Shown: one piece after another, positions 18,132-26,038 of the stretch
How positions within the stretch are numbered: position 1 is the first letter of the stretch
Layout: the number at the start of each line of letters is the position of its first letter
DNA from: Chloroflexota bacterium
GTDB taxonomy: Bacteria > Chloroflexota > Chloroflexia > Chloroheliales > Chloroheliaceae
Direction of reading: 5' to 3'
NCBI GenBank assembly: GCA_028287745.1
Contig: JAQBPB010000104.1
Span: 1-64,000 of the forward strand
DNA length: 64,000 bases
Translations under genes and position numbers: made by a program
The notes under the pieces: model-generated
What the model saw: only the letters and a program-made list of their open reading frames with translations
Database searches by the model: none
What the model was told of the DNA's origin: nothing

Positions 18132-18914
18132 ATGACCACTGTTTCCAATCCGCCGCTGACCTACAGCCTGACCGAACTGATGGCCGTAACAGCCGCCCGT
18201 GAGATTCGCGATAACGAGGTTGTCTTCGCCGGGACCGGCCTGCCGATGTTAGGGGCAATGCTGGCCCAGCATACTCATGCCCCCAACTGCCTGATTATCT
18301 TCGAAGCGGGCGCGATTGGCAGCCGCATGAACCATCTTCCCATGTCGGTCGGCGACCCTCGCACGGTCCGGGGCGCGGCCATGGCCGCCGGGCTGGCCGA
18401 GGTCTTTACCTATATGCTACAGGCGGGTAAAGTTGATGTCGGGTTCATCAGCGGGGCCCAGATTGACCGCTACGGTAATATCAACAGCACTTCGGTCGGG
18501 GATTACCACCATCCCCAGGTCAGGTTTCCCGGCAGCGGCGGCTCGTGCGATATTGCCTGCCTGGCCCACCGGACGGTTATTATCGCCCAGCACGAAAAAC
18601 GCCGCCTGCCTGAGAAGATCGACTATATTACCAGTCCCGGCTGGTTGACCGGCGGGAACAGCCGCCAGGAAGCCGGGTTAATCCGGGGCGGGCCGTCGGT
18701 AGTGGTGACCACCAAAGGGGTCTTACGCTTTCGGCCCACCAGTCACGAGGCGTATCTAAACAGCTACCACCCGGGCCTGAGCGCCGGGGCGGTCGGTGAG
18801 GATACCGGCTTTGCCCTGGACACTTCCGATGCTTTCGAAACGCCTGTACCGACCGCCGAGGAACTCCATATCCTGCGCAACGTGGTTGACCCGGAGCGAG
18901 TATTCTTGAAGTAA
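18132..18914 (+). CDS. CoA-transferase subunit B (CatJ/GctB type)
   Basis: This 260-residue protein is the beta subunit that carries the catalytic glutamate of family I CoA-transferases. The likely nucleophile is Glu58 in IIFEAGAIG. The downstream SAQIDRYGNINSTSVG and GGSCDIACLAHRTVII are conserved family blocks. Its ATG begins one base after the TAA of subunit A, with AGGAGG at 18115-18120 as ribosome-binding site, so the two are one operon. The family transfers CoA between a dicarboxylate or 3-oxo acid and acyl-CoA; which substrate applies here is unclear because no ring-cleavage genes adjoin it. If subunit A is not made, this subunit alone should be inactive. Confidence 0.88.
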   Translation: MTTVSNPPLTYSLTELMAVTAAREIRDNEVVFAGTGLPMLGAMLAQHTHAPNCLIIFEAGAIGSRMNHLPMSVGDPRTVRGAAMAAGLAEVFTYMLQAGKVDVGFISGAQIDRYGNINSTSVGDYHHPQVRFPGSGGSCDIACLAHRTVIIAQHEKRRLPEKIDYITSPGWLTGGNSRQEAGLIRGGPSVVVTTKGVLRFRPTSHEAYLNSYHPGLSAGAVGEDTGFALDTSDAFETPVPTAEELHILRNVVDPERVFLK

Positions 18915-19131
18915 ATTTTCCCAAACAGGGATAACTTTTAAGGCTTTTATCCGGGCCGGGTAGACCTGGTTTAATAGAGAAGGGAAACTGTTAATAATTA
19001 TAGCAGTGGCGTGAAGCGAATCAATGCTCCGGCGAAAGGCACACCAAACGGCCAGGTCAAAATCAGTGAAAGTTTTTGGGAAAGTCTAAGTAGTACGAAT
19101 CGGGCAAAAAGGGGCTGGAAATAAAAAAAGG

Positions 19132-19204
19132 TAGCCTCGGAGGGAATCGAACCCACGACCTGCGGTTTAGGAAACCGTCGCTCTATCCCCTGAGCTACGA
19201 GGCC
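19132..19204 (-). tRNA. tRNA-Arg (anticodon CCT)
   Basis: The minus strand folds as a 73-base cloverleaf. The acceptor arms are GGCCTCG and CGAGGCT with discriminator A, and the D-stem is GCTC/GAGC. The anticodon loop TTCCTAA carries CCT at 34-36, reading AGG. The T-arm has GGGTTCGATTCCC with one mismatch in the stem. The 3' CCA is not encoded (ACC then a T-run). Seven A residues on the plus strand at 19123-19129 give a T-tract that could terminate transcription. Confidence 0.95.
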
Positions 19205-19562
19205 ACTTTACTGGAAATTACTCTATAAAATATAACACTCCTGGGTGTCCAAGTCAACTTGAGCAAAATGCCCAAAAACAGCCACCGGTTTTGAACAATT
19301 TGCCCAAATTTATTAGAATTTAACGGTTGGCTGGCTTATTTTATGATAGTATAGTTATAGCGAAACTGGGTCAGGTCCATTTTCGTAAAGTAATTAGCAA
19401 TGATGCTAAAAACAAAGTCAGAAGGGAGATCTACTTTTTATCGAGGGTTTTAAACTGTAATTGTCTGATTTTCATAGACAACTAACCGTATTAGCCTATT
19501 CTTATCTTTCATCAAGTTTTTAATCAGTTGTTTGTACGGATACAAAGGAAAGGAACAGCGTA
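19205..19562 (+). other. Leader and promoter region of the glutamate dehydrogenase gene
   Basis: No gene is seen. A TTGGCT/17/TATAGT promoter (19327-19355) implies a transcript leader of about 200 bases before the ATG at 19563. The leader contains a hairpin with arms TTGTCT (19461-19466) and AGACAA (19476-19481). No known riboswitch consensus could be recognised. Confidence 0.45.
19327..19355 (+). promoter_or_regulatory. Candidate sigma-70-type promoter for gdhA
   Basis: TTGGCT at 19327-19332 and TATAGT at 19350-19355 are separated by 17 bases, matching four and five of six consensus positions. They lie upstream of a long leader before the dehydrogenase gene. Confidence 0.55.
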
Positions 19563-20963
19563 ATGTCTCTAACTGCTAAAGGTCTCAATGAAGAGATCAT
19601 GGCTATGCAGCAAGCTAAAGAGCCAATCGCTAACCCGCGCAGCCGCAAGGCCGGGGATAGAGCAGCCCAGATTGCCGAAGCCCAGAAATTATTAGCCCGT
19701 AAAGAAGCCCACAAAGAAGCCAATCCTTTTGAAACGGCCCGCCAGCAATTCTTCGAGGCGGCCGATAAGCTTGGCCTGGACGATGGATTGCGGGAAATTC
19801 TCTCGGTTCCCCAGCGCGAACTCAGTGTTAACTTCCCGGTAAAAATGGATAACGGCCGGATAAGGGTCTTTACCGGCTACCGCATTCACCACAACAATGC
19901 TCGTGGCCCGGTCAAAGGTGGGCTGCGCTATCACCCGGCAGTCTCGATGGACGAAGTCCGCGCCCTGGCGATGTGGATGACCTGGAAGTGCGCGGTAGTC
20001 AATATTCCCTACGGTGGCGCTAAAGGCGGCGTAATCGTTGATGCCACCACTCTTTCAATAAATGAACTGGAACGCCTGACCCGGCGTTTTACCACCGAAA
20101 TTTCAATTCTAATCGGCCCCGAAACCGATATTCCTGCACCTGATGTCGCGACCAACCCCCAGATGATGGCCTGGATTATGGATACTTACTCCATGCACCA
20201 CGGCCATAATATTACCTCCGTCGTCACCGGTAAGCCGCTTAGCACCGGGGGTTCTTTGGGACGGGTTGACGCGACCGGGCGAGGCGTCAGTATCACCGCC
20301 CGCGAAGCCATGAAATACCTGGGCAGGCCCCTGGCCGGTTCAAGGGTGGTAGTCCAGGGCTTTGGCAACGTCGGTTCGGTTTCGGCCCGGCTGCTGCACG
20401 ACATGGGCTGCAAAGTTGTCGCGGTCAGCGATGTTTTTGGCGGGATTTATAATCCGAACGGCCTGGATATTCCGGCCCTCTTGCAGTACCAGCAAACTTC
20501 GCCCAACCGGGCGGTAAACGGTTTCCCCGGCGCCGAACCGGTAGAGAACAGTGAACTTTTAACCCTGCCCTGCGATATCCTGGTCCCGGCGGCCCTGGAA
20601 AACCAGCTAACCGGCAATAACGCTCAGGGGATTCAGGCTAGTGTTATCATCGAAGCGGCCAACGGCCCGACCACCCCGGAAGCTGATAAAATATTCCAGG
20701 AAAGGGGCATTTTCCTGGTGCCCGACATCCTGGCTAACGCCGGTGGGGTAACAGTCAGCTACTTCGAGTGGGTCCAGGATCGCCAGGCTTTCTTCTGGAG
20801 CGAAGCCGATATCAACCAGCGCCTGGAAGATATAATGGTTAAAAGTTTCGCGGCTGTCCTTGAGATTGCGCTCAGCTACAAAGTTGATATGCGGATAGCG
20901 GCCTATATGCTGGCGATTGGCCGGGTGGCCGACGCGACACGGGTCCGGGGTGTTTATCCCTAG
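19563..20963 (+). CDS. gdhA: Glu/Leu/Phe/Val dehydrogenase (glutamate dehydrogenase)
   Basis: This 466-residue NAD(P)-dependent enzyme converts glutamate to 2-oxoglutarate and ammonia. It carries GPVKGGLRYHPAVS, the catalytic lysine region PYGGAKGGVIVD, and the Rossmann glycine motif VQGFGNVGS. The core starts at about residue 55 (NPFETARQQFFEAADKLGL). The preceding Arg/Lys/Ala-rich extension is not part of the usual fold and is probably flexible. The ATG at 19563 is preceded by AAAGGAAAGGAA, a good ribosome-binding site. Coenzyme choice cannot be fixed from sequence. A strong terminator follows at 20991-21023, so the gene is monocistronic. Confidence 0.93.
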   Translation: MSLTAKGLNEEIMAMQQAKEPIANPRSRKAGDRAAQIAEAQKLLARKEAHKEANPFETARQQFFEAADKLGLDDGLREILSVPQRELSVNFPVKMDNGRIRVFTGYRIHHNNARGPVKGGLRYHPAVSMDEVRALAMWMTWKCAVVNIPYGGAKGGVIVDATTLSINELERLTRRFTTEISILIGPETDIPAPDVATNPQMMAWIMDTYSMHHGHNITSVVTGKPLSTGGSLGRVDATGRGVSITAREAMKYLGRPLAGSRVVVQGFGNVGSVSARLLHDMGCKVVAVSDVFGGIYNPNGLDIPALLQYQQTSPNRAVNGFPGAEPVENSELLTLPCDILVPAALENQLTGNNAQGIQASVIIEAANGPTTPEADKIFQERGIFLVPDILANAGGVTVSYFEWVQDRQAFFWSEADINQRLEDIMVKSFAAVLEIALSYKVDMRIAAYMLAIGRVADATRVRGVYP

Positions 20964-20990
20964 CGCTTGCCGCAAAATTTGAGCATTTCA

Positions 20991-21023
20991 AAAAGTCCTG
21001 GTCAAAACGGCCAGGACTTTTTT
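20991..21023 (+). terminator. Intrinsic terminator after gdhA
   Basis: Perfect 11-bp stem AAAAGTCCTGG/CCAGGACTTTT, nine-base loop, followed by further T residues. The left A-tract could also terminate the converging minus-strand gene. Confidence 0.92.
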
Positions 21024-21080
21024 GTAGACGCTGTAACTTGTACAGCGTTCCTTTTAATTATTCAGTTAGATCGCGATTTT

Positions 21081-21914
21081 TTATTCTTCGACTTCCGGGC
21101 TGACATGGCCGTTTTTAGAATGGTTGGTCGTCCGGAGATAACCGTCCGGACCCGGGCGGGTTTCGCCGGGCAGGGCCGGTTCCGGCTCTACAAAAGCCTG
21201 GGCTTTGCGCTGGGAATTCTTAGAGGGTTTGTCAGCGCGTCTGGCACTGTTTTTGGGCGGGCGGGTCACCTCATCGGAGAGGGTGCGGATTAACCGCAAT
21301 AAACTGGCCGCCTCGGTCGTGGGTACTTTACGCAGGTTAAAGACCAACATGAAATGCGGGGCGTTTGGCCGGACCGAAAACCGCCGGATCTCGAAATTAT
21401 CGTCCAGTAGTAACGTCAGGGTGCGCTTGGCTATTTCCTTGCCGTTATCGGTCCGGAAAGCAATTTTATGAGAGTTGGCGCGTGGGAAATCTTCGGTTTG
21501 CCAGGCCTGGGGCGTATCCACGGCGGCCAGGACTGACCGGGGAATGGGACCGCTGGCTTCGAAAATTTCAAATTCGTTTCCATCAAACGGCGGCCGGGTC
21601 AGGCTAATCAGCACCGTCATAGAGTCGCGCCCATGACGTACCAGGGAGATTGTACCCTTAATAAGCTGCCGGGATTGCATTCCCAGCACAATCGCGGCTT
21701 CCCGGATATTCCCGCGGCCTTCATTAACCAGCACATCCAGCCGGTCAGCCCCATGCCAGCGGCTGGATGGCTTGCTACCAAGAATAGGCAGGGCTTCTTT
21801 TAACCAGCTTGCCAGCTGCCGGAGTTTGCCCCGGTTGTGCTGGAAGCTATAAAAATAGGAACCTACCCAGGCTACCATTAAAACCAGTAGCAGGAGGAGT
21901 AAAGGATTATCCAT
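21081..21914 (-). CDS. Hypothetical membrane-anchored protein
   Basis: This 277-residue protein has a single N-terminal transmembrane helix (NPLLLLLLVLMVAWVGSYFY), then a soluble domain of about 190 residues mixing beta-strands and helices, and a basic, proline-rich, probably disordered tail from about residue 215. No family motif was recognised. RFSVRPNAPHFMLVFNLRKV looks like the core strand pair of the folded domain. It lies 11 bp downstream of the FmdB-like zinc-ribbon gene on the same strand, so the two are probably cotranscribed. Orientation with the tail inside the cell is an inference. Confidence 0.7.
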   Translation of the reverse strand: MDNPLLLLLLVLMVAWVGSYFYSFQHNRGKLRQLASWLKEALPILGSKPSSRWHGADRLDVLVNEGRGNIREAAIVLGMQSRQLIKGTISLVRHGRDSMTVLISLTRPPFDGNEFEIFEASGPIPRSVLAAVDTPQAWQTEDFPRANSHKIAFRTDNGKEIAKRTLTLLLDDNFEIRRFSVRPNAPHFMLVFNLRKVPTTEAASLLRLIRTLSDEVTRPPKNSARRADKPSKNSQRKAQAFVEPEPALPGETRPGPDGYLRTTNHSKNGHVSPEVEE

Positions 21915-21925
21915 TTAAAGAGGGC

Positions 21926-22174
21926 TTAGTGATGACAGCCGCAGCTGCTGGCGGAGCAAGCTCCATTGCTGTTGCCATTACCGGCCGGAGTGGAATTGGT
22001 CGGACGGCTAATACCACCTACCTTGCTAAAAGAGGCAAAAGAGCTGATGAGCCGTTTAGCCCGCCCACCCTGACCGCACTCCGGGCACTCGATGTCTTTG
22101 TCTTCGGCCTTAATACCGCGCAAGCGTTCGTAGTTAGAACCACAATCGGCACATTTGTAAGCATAAACAGGCAT
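21926..22174 (-). CDS. FmdB-family zinc-ribbon protein
   Basis: This 82-residue protein has the FmdB/CxxC_CXXC_SSSS ribbon at its N terminus: MPVYAYKCADCG, then about 20 residues, then CPECG. The Cys pairs should bind one zinc. The C-terminal half is low complexity (Asn, Gly, Ser) and ends in a Cys/His cluster (CSASSCGCHH), which could bind metal. FmdB proteins are proposed regulators in methylotrophs but are widespread with unknown roles. It is the first gene of a two-gene unit with the hypothetical membrane protein downstream. Confidence 0.88.
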   Translation of the reverse strand: MPVYAYKCADCGSNYERLRGIKAEDKDIECPECGQGGRAKRLISSFASFSKVGGISRPTNSTPAGNGNSNGACSASSCGCHH

Positions 22175-22245
22175 TATGTCACCATATCTGAAAGTAAGGT
22201 TTAATAAAAGAGCAGTCTACAGGCACCTGGCCGGTTAGCCGGGCG

Positions 22246-22261
22246 GTTACTCCAGAGTAAC
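22246..22261. repeat. Short palindrome, possible operator
   Basis: GTTACTC-CA-GAGTAAC is a perfect 7+2+7 palindrome between the FmdB gene start and the purA-like gene end. It lies about 70-85 bases upstream of the FmdB ATG and could be an operator. Confidence 0.3.
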
Positions 22262-22277
22262 TCTTGCCACAAAATTA

Positions 22278-22295
22278 ACCGGCGATAAAGCCGGT
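22278..22295 (-). terminator. Possible terminator of the purA-like gene
   Basis: ACCGGC/GCCGGT stem with a six-base loop just downstream of the minus-strand purA-like gene. The trailing T-tract on that strand is weak (taatttt), so efficiency is uncertain. Confidence 0.4.
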
Positions 22296-22332
22296 CTTTG
22301 CACCTGGCTTCCAATTATAGCATCCTGGGGAA

Positions 22333-23703
22333 TTAAGGGGCAAGCGAAGCGGTGCGGCGTGGCGTGACCGGCGAGTTAAACGGGTCGCGCAGCACAATGG
22401 TATCTGCGTTTTTCGGTCCGGTCGAAATCATATCAACCCTGACGCCGATCAGCGATTGCAGTTTGAAGATAAAATTCTGGCAGGCTGGCGGTAAATCCGC
22501 AAAGTTAGTTATGCACGTGGTTGACACCTGCCAGCCGGGCATCTCGTAATAGACCGGCCGGACCGCTTTCAGGGTTGCCAGGTCCGAGGGAAAGCGCGTC
22601 AGGGCGGCATCGTGGACCTGGTATTCGGTACAAATCCGGATGGTTTCAAAGGTATCCAGGCCGTCCAACTGGGTAAGGGCAATCGAAGTCAGGCCGTTTA
22701 ACTGGGACACAAAGCGGGCGGCGACGGCATCGAACCAGCCAAACCGCCGGGTGCTATCGCCCAGGTTAGCGGTCATCGCCGGACTGCCGCTGGTGCGGCC
22801 CTGGGCCATGTTTTTGTTCATCAGGCGCAAGTTGAAAAGCGGCAGGCTTTCGTAAGCTTGCATTTCGGTCGGAAAAGGCCCGTCCTGCATGCGAGTAATA
22901 TAGGCTCCAAAGATACCGACCGACCCGGTGATTTCCGAAGGCGGTACCCCGGAACTGCTGCTGGCCGCTCCGACGGTCGGGGCCGCGTTAGAAATATAGG
23001 GGTAGGCCCCGAAATTTTCATCCAGCATGGAACCCTGGTCGCTTTCCAGGAGAATCCGGTGGCCGCTTTCGATAGCGCGCTGCAAAATCAGCCGTGTATC
23101 AAAAACATGGTCGCGCAACTCCCGGCCGTAAGCCAGGTACTCGCTGTAAACGGATTGGAGCTTGAGCGGGGGCAGCCCGAAAACTTTGGTCAGGATTTCA
23201 TTTTTAACCGCCAAATTTTTGGAAAGCCGCTGCAAAAAAAGTTCCTCTTGCAAGAGGTCGCAGACCCGGATGCCAATCCGGTTGATTTTATCGGCATATG
23301 TCGGCCCCAGCCCGCTGCCCGGCGAATCTACCAGCGGCGTGCTGTAGGCTTTGCGTTCAGCTTCTTCCAGCAGTAAGTGATAGGGCATTACCACGTGGGC
23401 CTGTTCGCTAATGTAGAAGCGGCGCATATCCACGCCGGAATTTTTAAGGGCCTGGCGTTCTTCCACCAGTTTCCGGGGGTCAATAACCATCCCGGCTCCC
23501 AGCACCGAGATTGTCCTGGAGTTGAAAATACTGCGGGGAATGTATTTCAAATTGAAGGAACCGTAGTTGTTATCCACCGGCTGGCGCGGATTGCCGCCGC
23601 CACTGAACCGGACGACTACTTTCGCCTGTTCGCCCAGCAGTTCCGTCAGTTTGCCTTTGCCTTCTTCGCCCCATTGCCCGCCAATTAAGGCAATAATTGT
23701 CAT
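22333..23703 (-). CDS. Divergent adenylosuccinate synthetase (PurA) homologue with altered active site
   Basis: This 456-residue protein is clearly PurA-like: GGQWGEEGKGKLTELLG at the P-loop, GLGPTYADK, ESDQGSMLDENFGAYPY, GPFPTE, and the nucleotide-end motif ISTGP. Canonical PurA joins IMP and aspartate using GTP, with catalytic Asp13 and His41 (Escherichia coli numbering). Here the aligned positions are Glu13 and Gln41, because the NAGHT box is replaced by NPRQP. The IMP-contact TTGRG is DSPGSG, and the KLD guanine motif is QLD. A canonical reaction is therefore doubtful. It may be a paralogue with another nucleotide substrate or a pseudoenzyme. It stands alone, with a 640-bp spacer upstream. 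Confidence 0.8.
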   Translation of the reverse strand: MTIIALIGGQWGEEGKGKLTELLGEQAKVVVRFSGGGNPRQPVDNNYGSFNLKYIPRSIFNSRTISVLGAGMVIDPRKLVEERQALKNSGVDMRRFYISEQAHVVMPYHLLLEEAERKAYSTPLVDSPGSGLGPTYADKINRIGIRVCDLLQEELFLQRLSKNLAVKNEILTKVFGLPPLKLQSVYSEYLAYGRELRDHVFDTRLILQRAIESGHRILLESDQGSMLDENFGAYPYISNAAPTVGAASSSSGVPPSEITGSVGIFGAYITRMQDGPFPTEMQAYESLPLFNLRLMNKNMAQGRTSGSPAMTANLGDSTRRFGWFDAVAARFVSQLNGLTSIALTQLDGLDTFETIRICTEYQVHDAALTRFPSDLATLKAVRPVYYEMPGWQVSTTCITNFADLPPACQNFIFKLQSLIGVRVDMISTGPKNADTIVLRDPFNSPVTPRRTASLAP

Positions 23704-24345
23704 GCCAGAGTTTGCCCCTATCTAAAAAATTACATCTATGTATGCTAAAAAGAAGTTTAGCCGGTTAGATCCCTGACCGGTAGTTTAACCAGTGACTTCA
23801 CTTGTACCTCTGTATTTCTAAGCTGATAAAACAATTATATCTTACTTTAATTTAGTTGGAAATATAGGAGAATGGTCCCAGACTTTAGTCCTGATTTTAA
23901 TAGGCCCAATGCTAAAACAGGTTGCTTTTACCCTGTAAATGGTTGAAAATGCCTCTTTTCCAGCCTTTTTAGATATACCGGCTGTTTTAAAATGCAAAGT
24001 ATATTAAAAACCTGGCCGGAAACCCTGAATAGTGGGAGGCTACTTACTCCAGGGGTTTTGTCAAAACTAAAAATTTTATTGAGTATTTTAAGGCTGGATT
24101 AATTTTACAAAGAAAAGACAAAACACACTTGCCAATGGCGCAGCGATTCCCCGCTTTGGCCTGGAATGACATTTGACGGTTGCCTCTCTATTCCAGGCTT
24201 AATAGGGAAAAGATGCGCTAAACGCAGGAAGCAGTTCTAAAACAAAAGGTTGCCCGGTGGAGTAGGCCACTCTAGCAGCAGCCTAAAAACTGCCTCTAAA
24301 GAAAGCCCGCTCCACTGACAACCTTAACTGATTACTGATTACTGA
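23704..24345. other. AT-rich spacer with hairpins
   Basis: No gene is seen. It contains an inverted repeat GCCTGGAAT/ATTCCAGGC (24159-24198) next to a diverged TGTCATTCC-type repeat, and a longer imperfect one with arms AAGGTTG+GTGGAG and CTCCAC+CAACCTT (24246-24325). The right edge is a run of TGATTAC/TGACTAC units. Any promoter for the minus-strand purA-like gene should lie at the left end, but none is clear. Confidence 0.5.
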
Positions 24346-25911
24346 CTACTGCTCTTGCTGCTCTTGCTGTTCTCTCAGCTTCTTTTGCTTTACTTCTTCC
24401 GGCACGAACCGGGCATACAGCAAAGTAACATCCAGCAAGCGCCCGCGCAGCCAGTCGGACAGGCTATCGGGATGGTAGCGCCAGCCCCAGTTACCCATTG
24501 GGCGGCCGGGTGCGTTCATCCGGCCTTCTGAATCGATACCCAGCATGTCCTGTAAAGGCGCGATTGCCAAATCGGCCACCGAACCCCAGGCCAGCCGGAT
24601 TAAGCGCCAGGAGAGTTCCACCGGGCTAAGCTGGTCCAGGCTGTCCAGGGCCAGGTAGCGCCTGAGCATTTCTTTTTCGGCTTCGTTGACACTCTCCAGC
24701 CAGCCTACCGTCGTATCATTGTCGTGGGTGCCGGTATAGACCAGCAGGTTAGGCTCGTAGTTATGGGGCAGGTAGGCGTCGGTCATGTCGTTACCGAAAG
24801 CAAACTGCAAGACCGCCATTCCGGGGAAGCCCAGGTCTTTAAGCAGGCGGCGCACGGCGGGCGTAATCATGCCGAGGTCTTCCGCGATTATCGGTTTCTC
24901 GCCGAGCTGCCGGAAAACTTCTTCGAAAAGGGCGGTGCCCGGCCCTTTAACCCAGCGGCCGTTTATCGCGGTCTCTTCGTTGGCGGGCACTTCCCAGTAA
25001 GACTCAAAACCCCGGAAGTGGTCCAGCCGGACAATATCGGTCTGGCGGAAAGCGGTCCGGAACCGTTCGACCCACCAGCGGTAGTTGGTCCGGGCCAGCA
25101 CGTCCCAGCGGTAGAGCGGGTTGCCCCAGCGCTGTCCGGTCGGGCTGAAATAGTCCGGCGGCACGCCCGCGATTACGGTGGCCTGGCCTGTTTCGTCCAG
25201 GTAGAAAATTTCTGGGTTTGCCCAGACATCGGCGCTGTCGTAAGCCACGAAAATAGGAAGGTCGCCAATTATTTTAATGCCGCGCTCGTTAGCGTATTCC
25301 TTCAGGCTGGCCCACTGCAACCCGAAAATAAATTGTAGGTACTTCTGGAAAGATACCGGCCCGGCCAGCTTCTCGCGCCATTCGGCCAGGGCTTCCGGCC
25401 GGTGTTTAGCCAGACCCGGTTCCCACTCGGTCCAGACCGCTCCGTTGTGATGGGATTTTGCGGCCATAAACAGGGCGTAATCATCCAGCCAGCTCGCGTT
25501 TTCCTTTTCAAACTGGGCCACCTGTGCCCGGATTTCCGGACCGGCCTTTTGCTCGTAGTGTTCGTAAGAGCGGGCCAGCAGTTGCATTTTCCATTCTATT
25601 ACCGGGCCATATTCGACGGTCTGGCCTGAAAACTCGGGGATATTAGCCAGGTCTGCATGCTCAAGCAAGCCCTGACCCAGCAGGATATCCGGGCTAATCA
25701 GGAGCGGGTTTCCGGCAAAGGCTGAAAAAGCGGCATAAGGGGAATCGCCAAAGCCGGTCGGTGCCAGGGGTAAGATTTGCCACAGGGTCTGGCCGGTGTG
25801 CTGGAGAAAATCTACAAAGCGGTAAGCTTCTCCGCCGAGATCCCCGACGCCGTAGGGGCCGGGGAAACTGGTCGGGTGTAATAAAACTCCGCTGGCACGT
25901 TCGAATCTCAA
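24346..25911 (-). CDS. malQ: 4-alpha-glucanotransferase (amylomaltase)
   Basis: This 521-residue GH77 enzyme transfers alpha-1,4-glucan segments. Recognisable blocks are the N-terminal GVLLHPTSFPGPYGVGDLG, the phrase LPLAPTGFGDSPYAAFSAFA, the nucleophile region IVRLDHFRGFESYW, the acid/base EDLGMI, and GTHDNDTTVGW. Length matches the short bacterial MalQ type. The C-terminal tail is a Gln/Glu repeat (EQQEQQEQ) encoded by a simple repeat and lies outside the fold. The start ATG is at 25909-25911. The bidirectional terminator at 25947-25986 separates it from the DUF362 gene upstream, so it probably has its own promoter. Role: glycogen or maltodextrin turnover. Confidence 0.93.
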   Translation of the reverse strand: MRFERASGVLLHPTSFPGPYGVGDLGGEAYRFVDFLQHTGQTLWQILPLAPTGFGDSPYAAFSAFAGNPLLISPDILLGQGLLEHADLANIPEFSGQTVEYGPVIEWKMQLLARSYEHYEQKAGPEIRAQVAQFEKENASWLDDYALFMAAKSHHNGAVWTEWEPGLAKHRPEALAEWREKLAGPVSFQKYLQFIFGLQWASLKEYANERGIKIIGDLPIFVAYDSADVWANPEIFYLDETGQATVIAGVPPDYFSPTGQRWGNPLYRWDVLARTNYRWWVERFRTAFRQTDIVRLDHFRGFESYWEVPANEETAINGRWVKGPGTALFEEVFRQLGEKPIIAEDLGMITPAVRRLLKDLGFPGMAVLQFAFGNDMTDAYLPHNYEPNLLVYTGTHDNDTTVGWLESVNEAEKEMLRRYLALDSLDQLSPVELSWRLIRLAWGSVADLAIAPLQDMLGIDSEGRMNAPGRPMGNWGWRYHPDSLSDWLRGRLLDVTLLYARFVPEEVKQKKLREQQEQQEQ

Positions 25912-25946
25912 GTTGAATTACCTCCGCTAAAAATAACCAAATTAAT

Positions 25947-25986
25947 AAAACAGGAGAGACTTCCTGAAAGGAGGCCCTCCTGTTTT
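25947..25986. terminator. Intrinsic terminator between DUF362 and malQ genes
   Basis: Perfect 10-bp stem AAAACAGGAG/CTCCTGTTTT. Read on the minus strand it ends in a T-rich tract and should stop transcription from the DUF362 gene. Confidence 0.8.
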
Positions 25987-26038
25987 AAGAAAATCTTCTA
26001 GCAACTGTGGCAAATTCTATGCCAGCCCGCCGGTTGGA

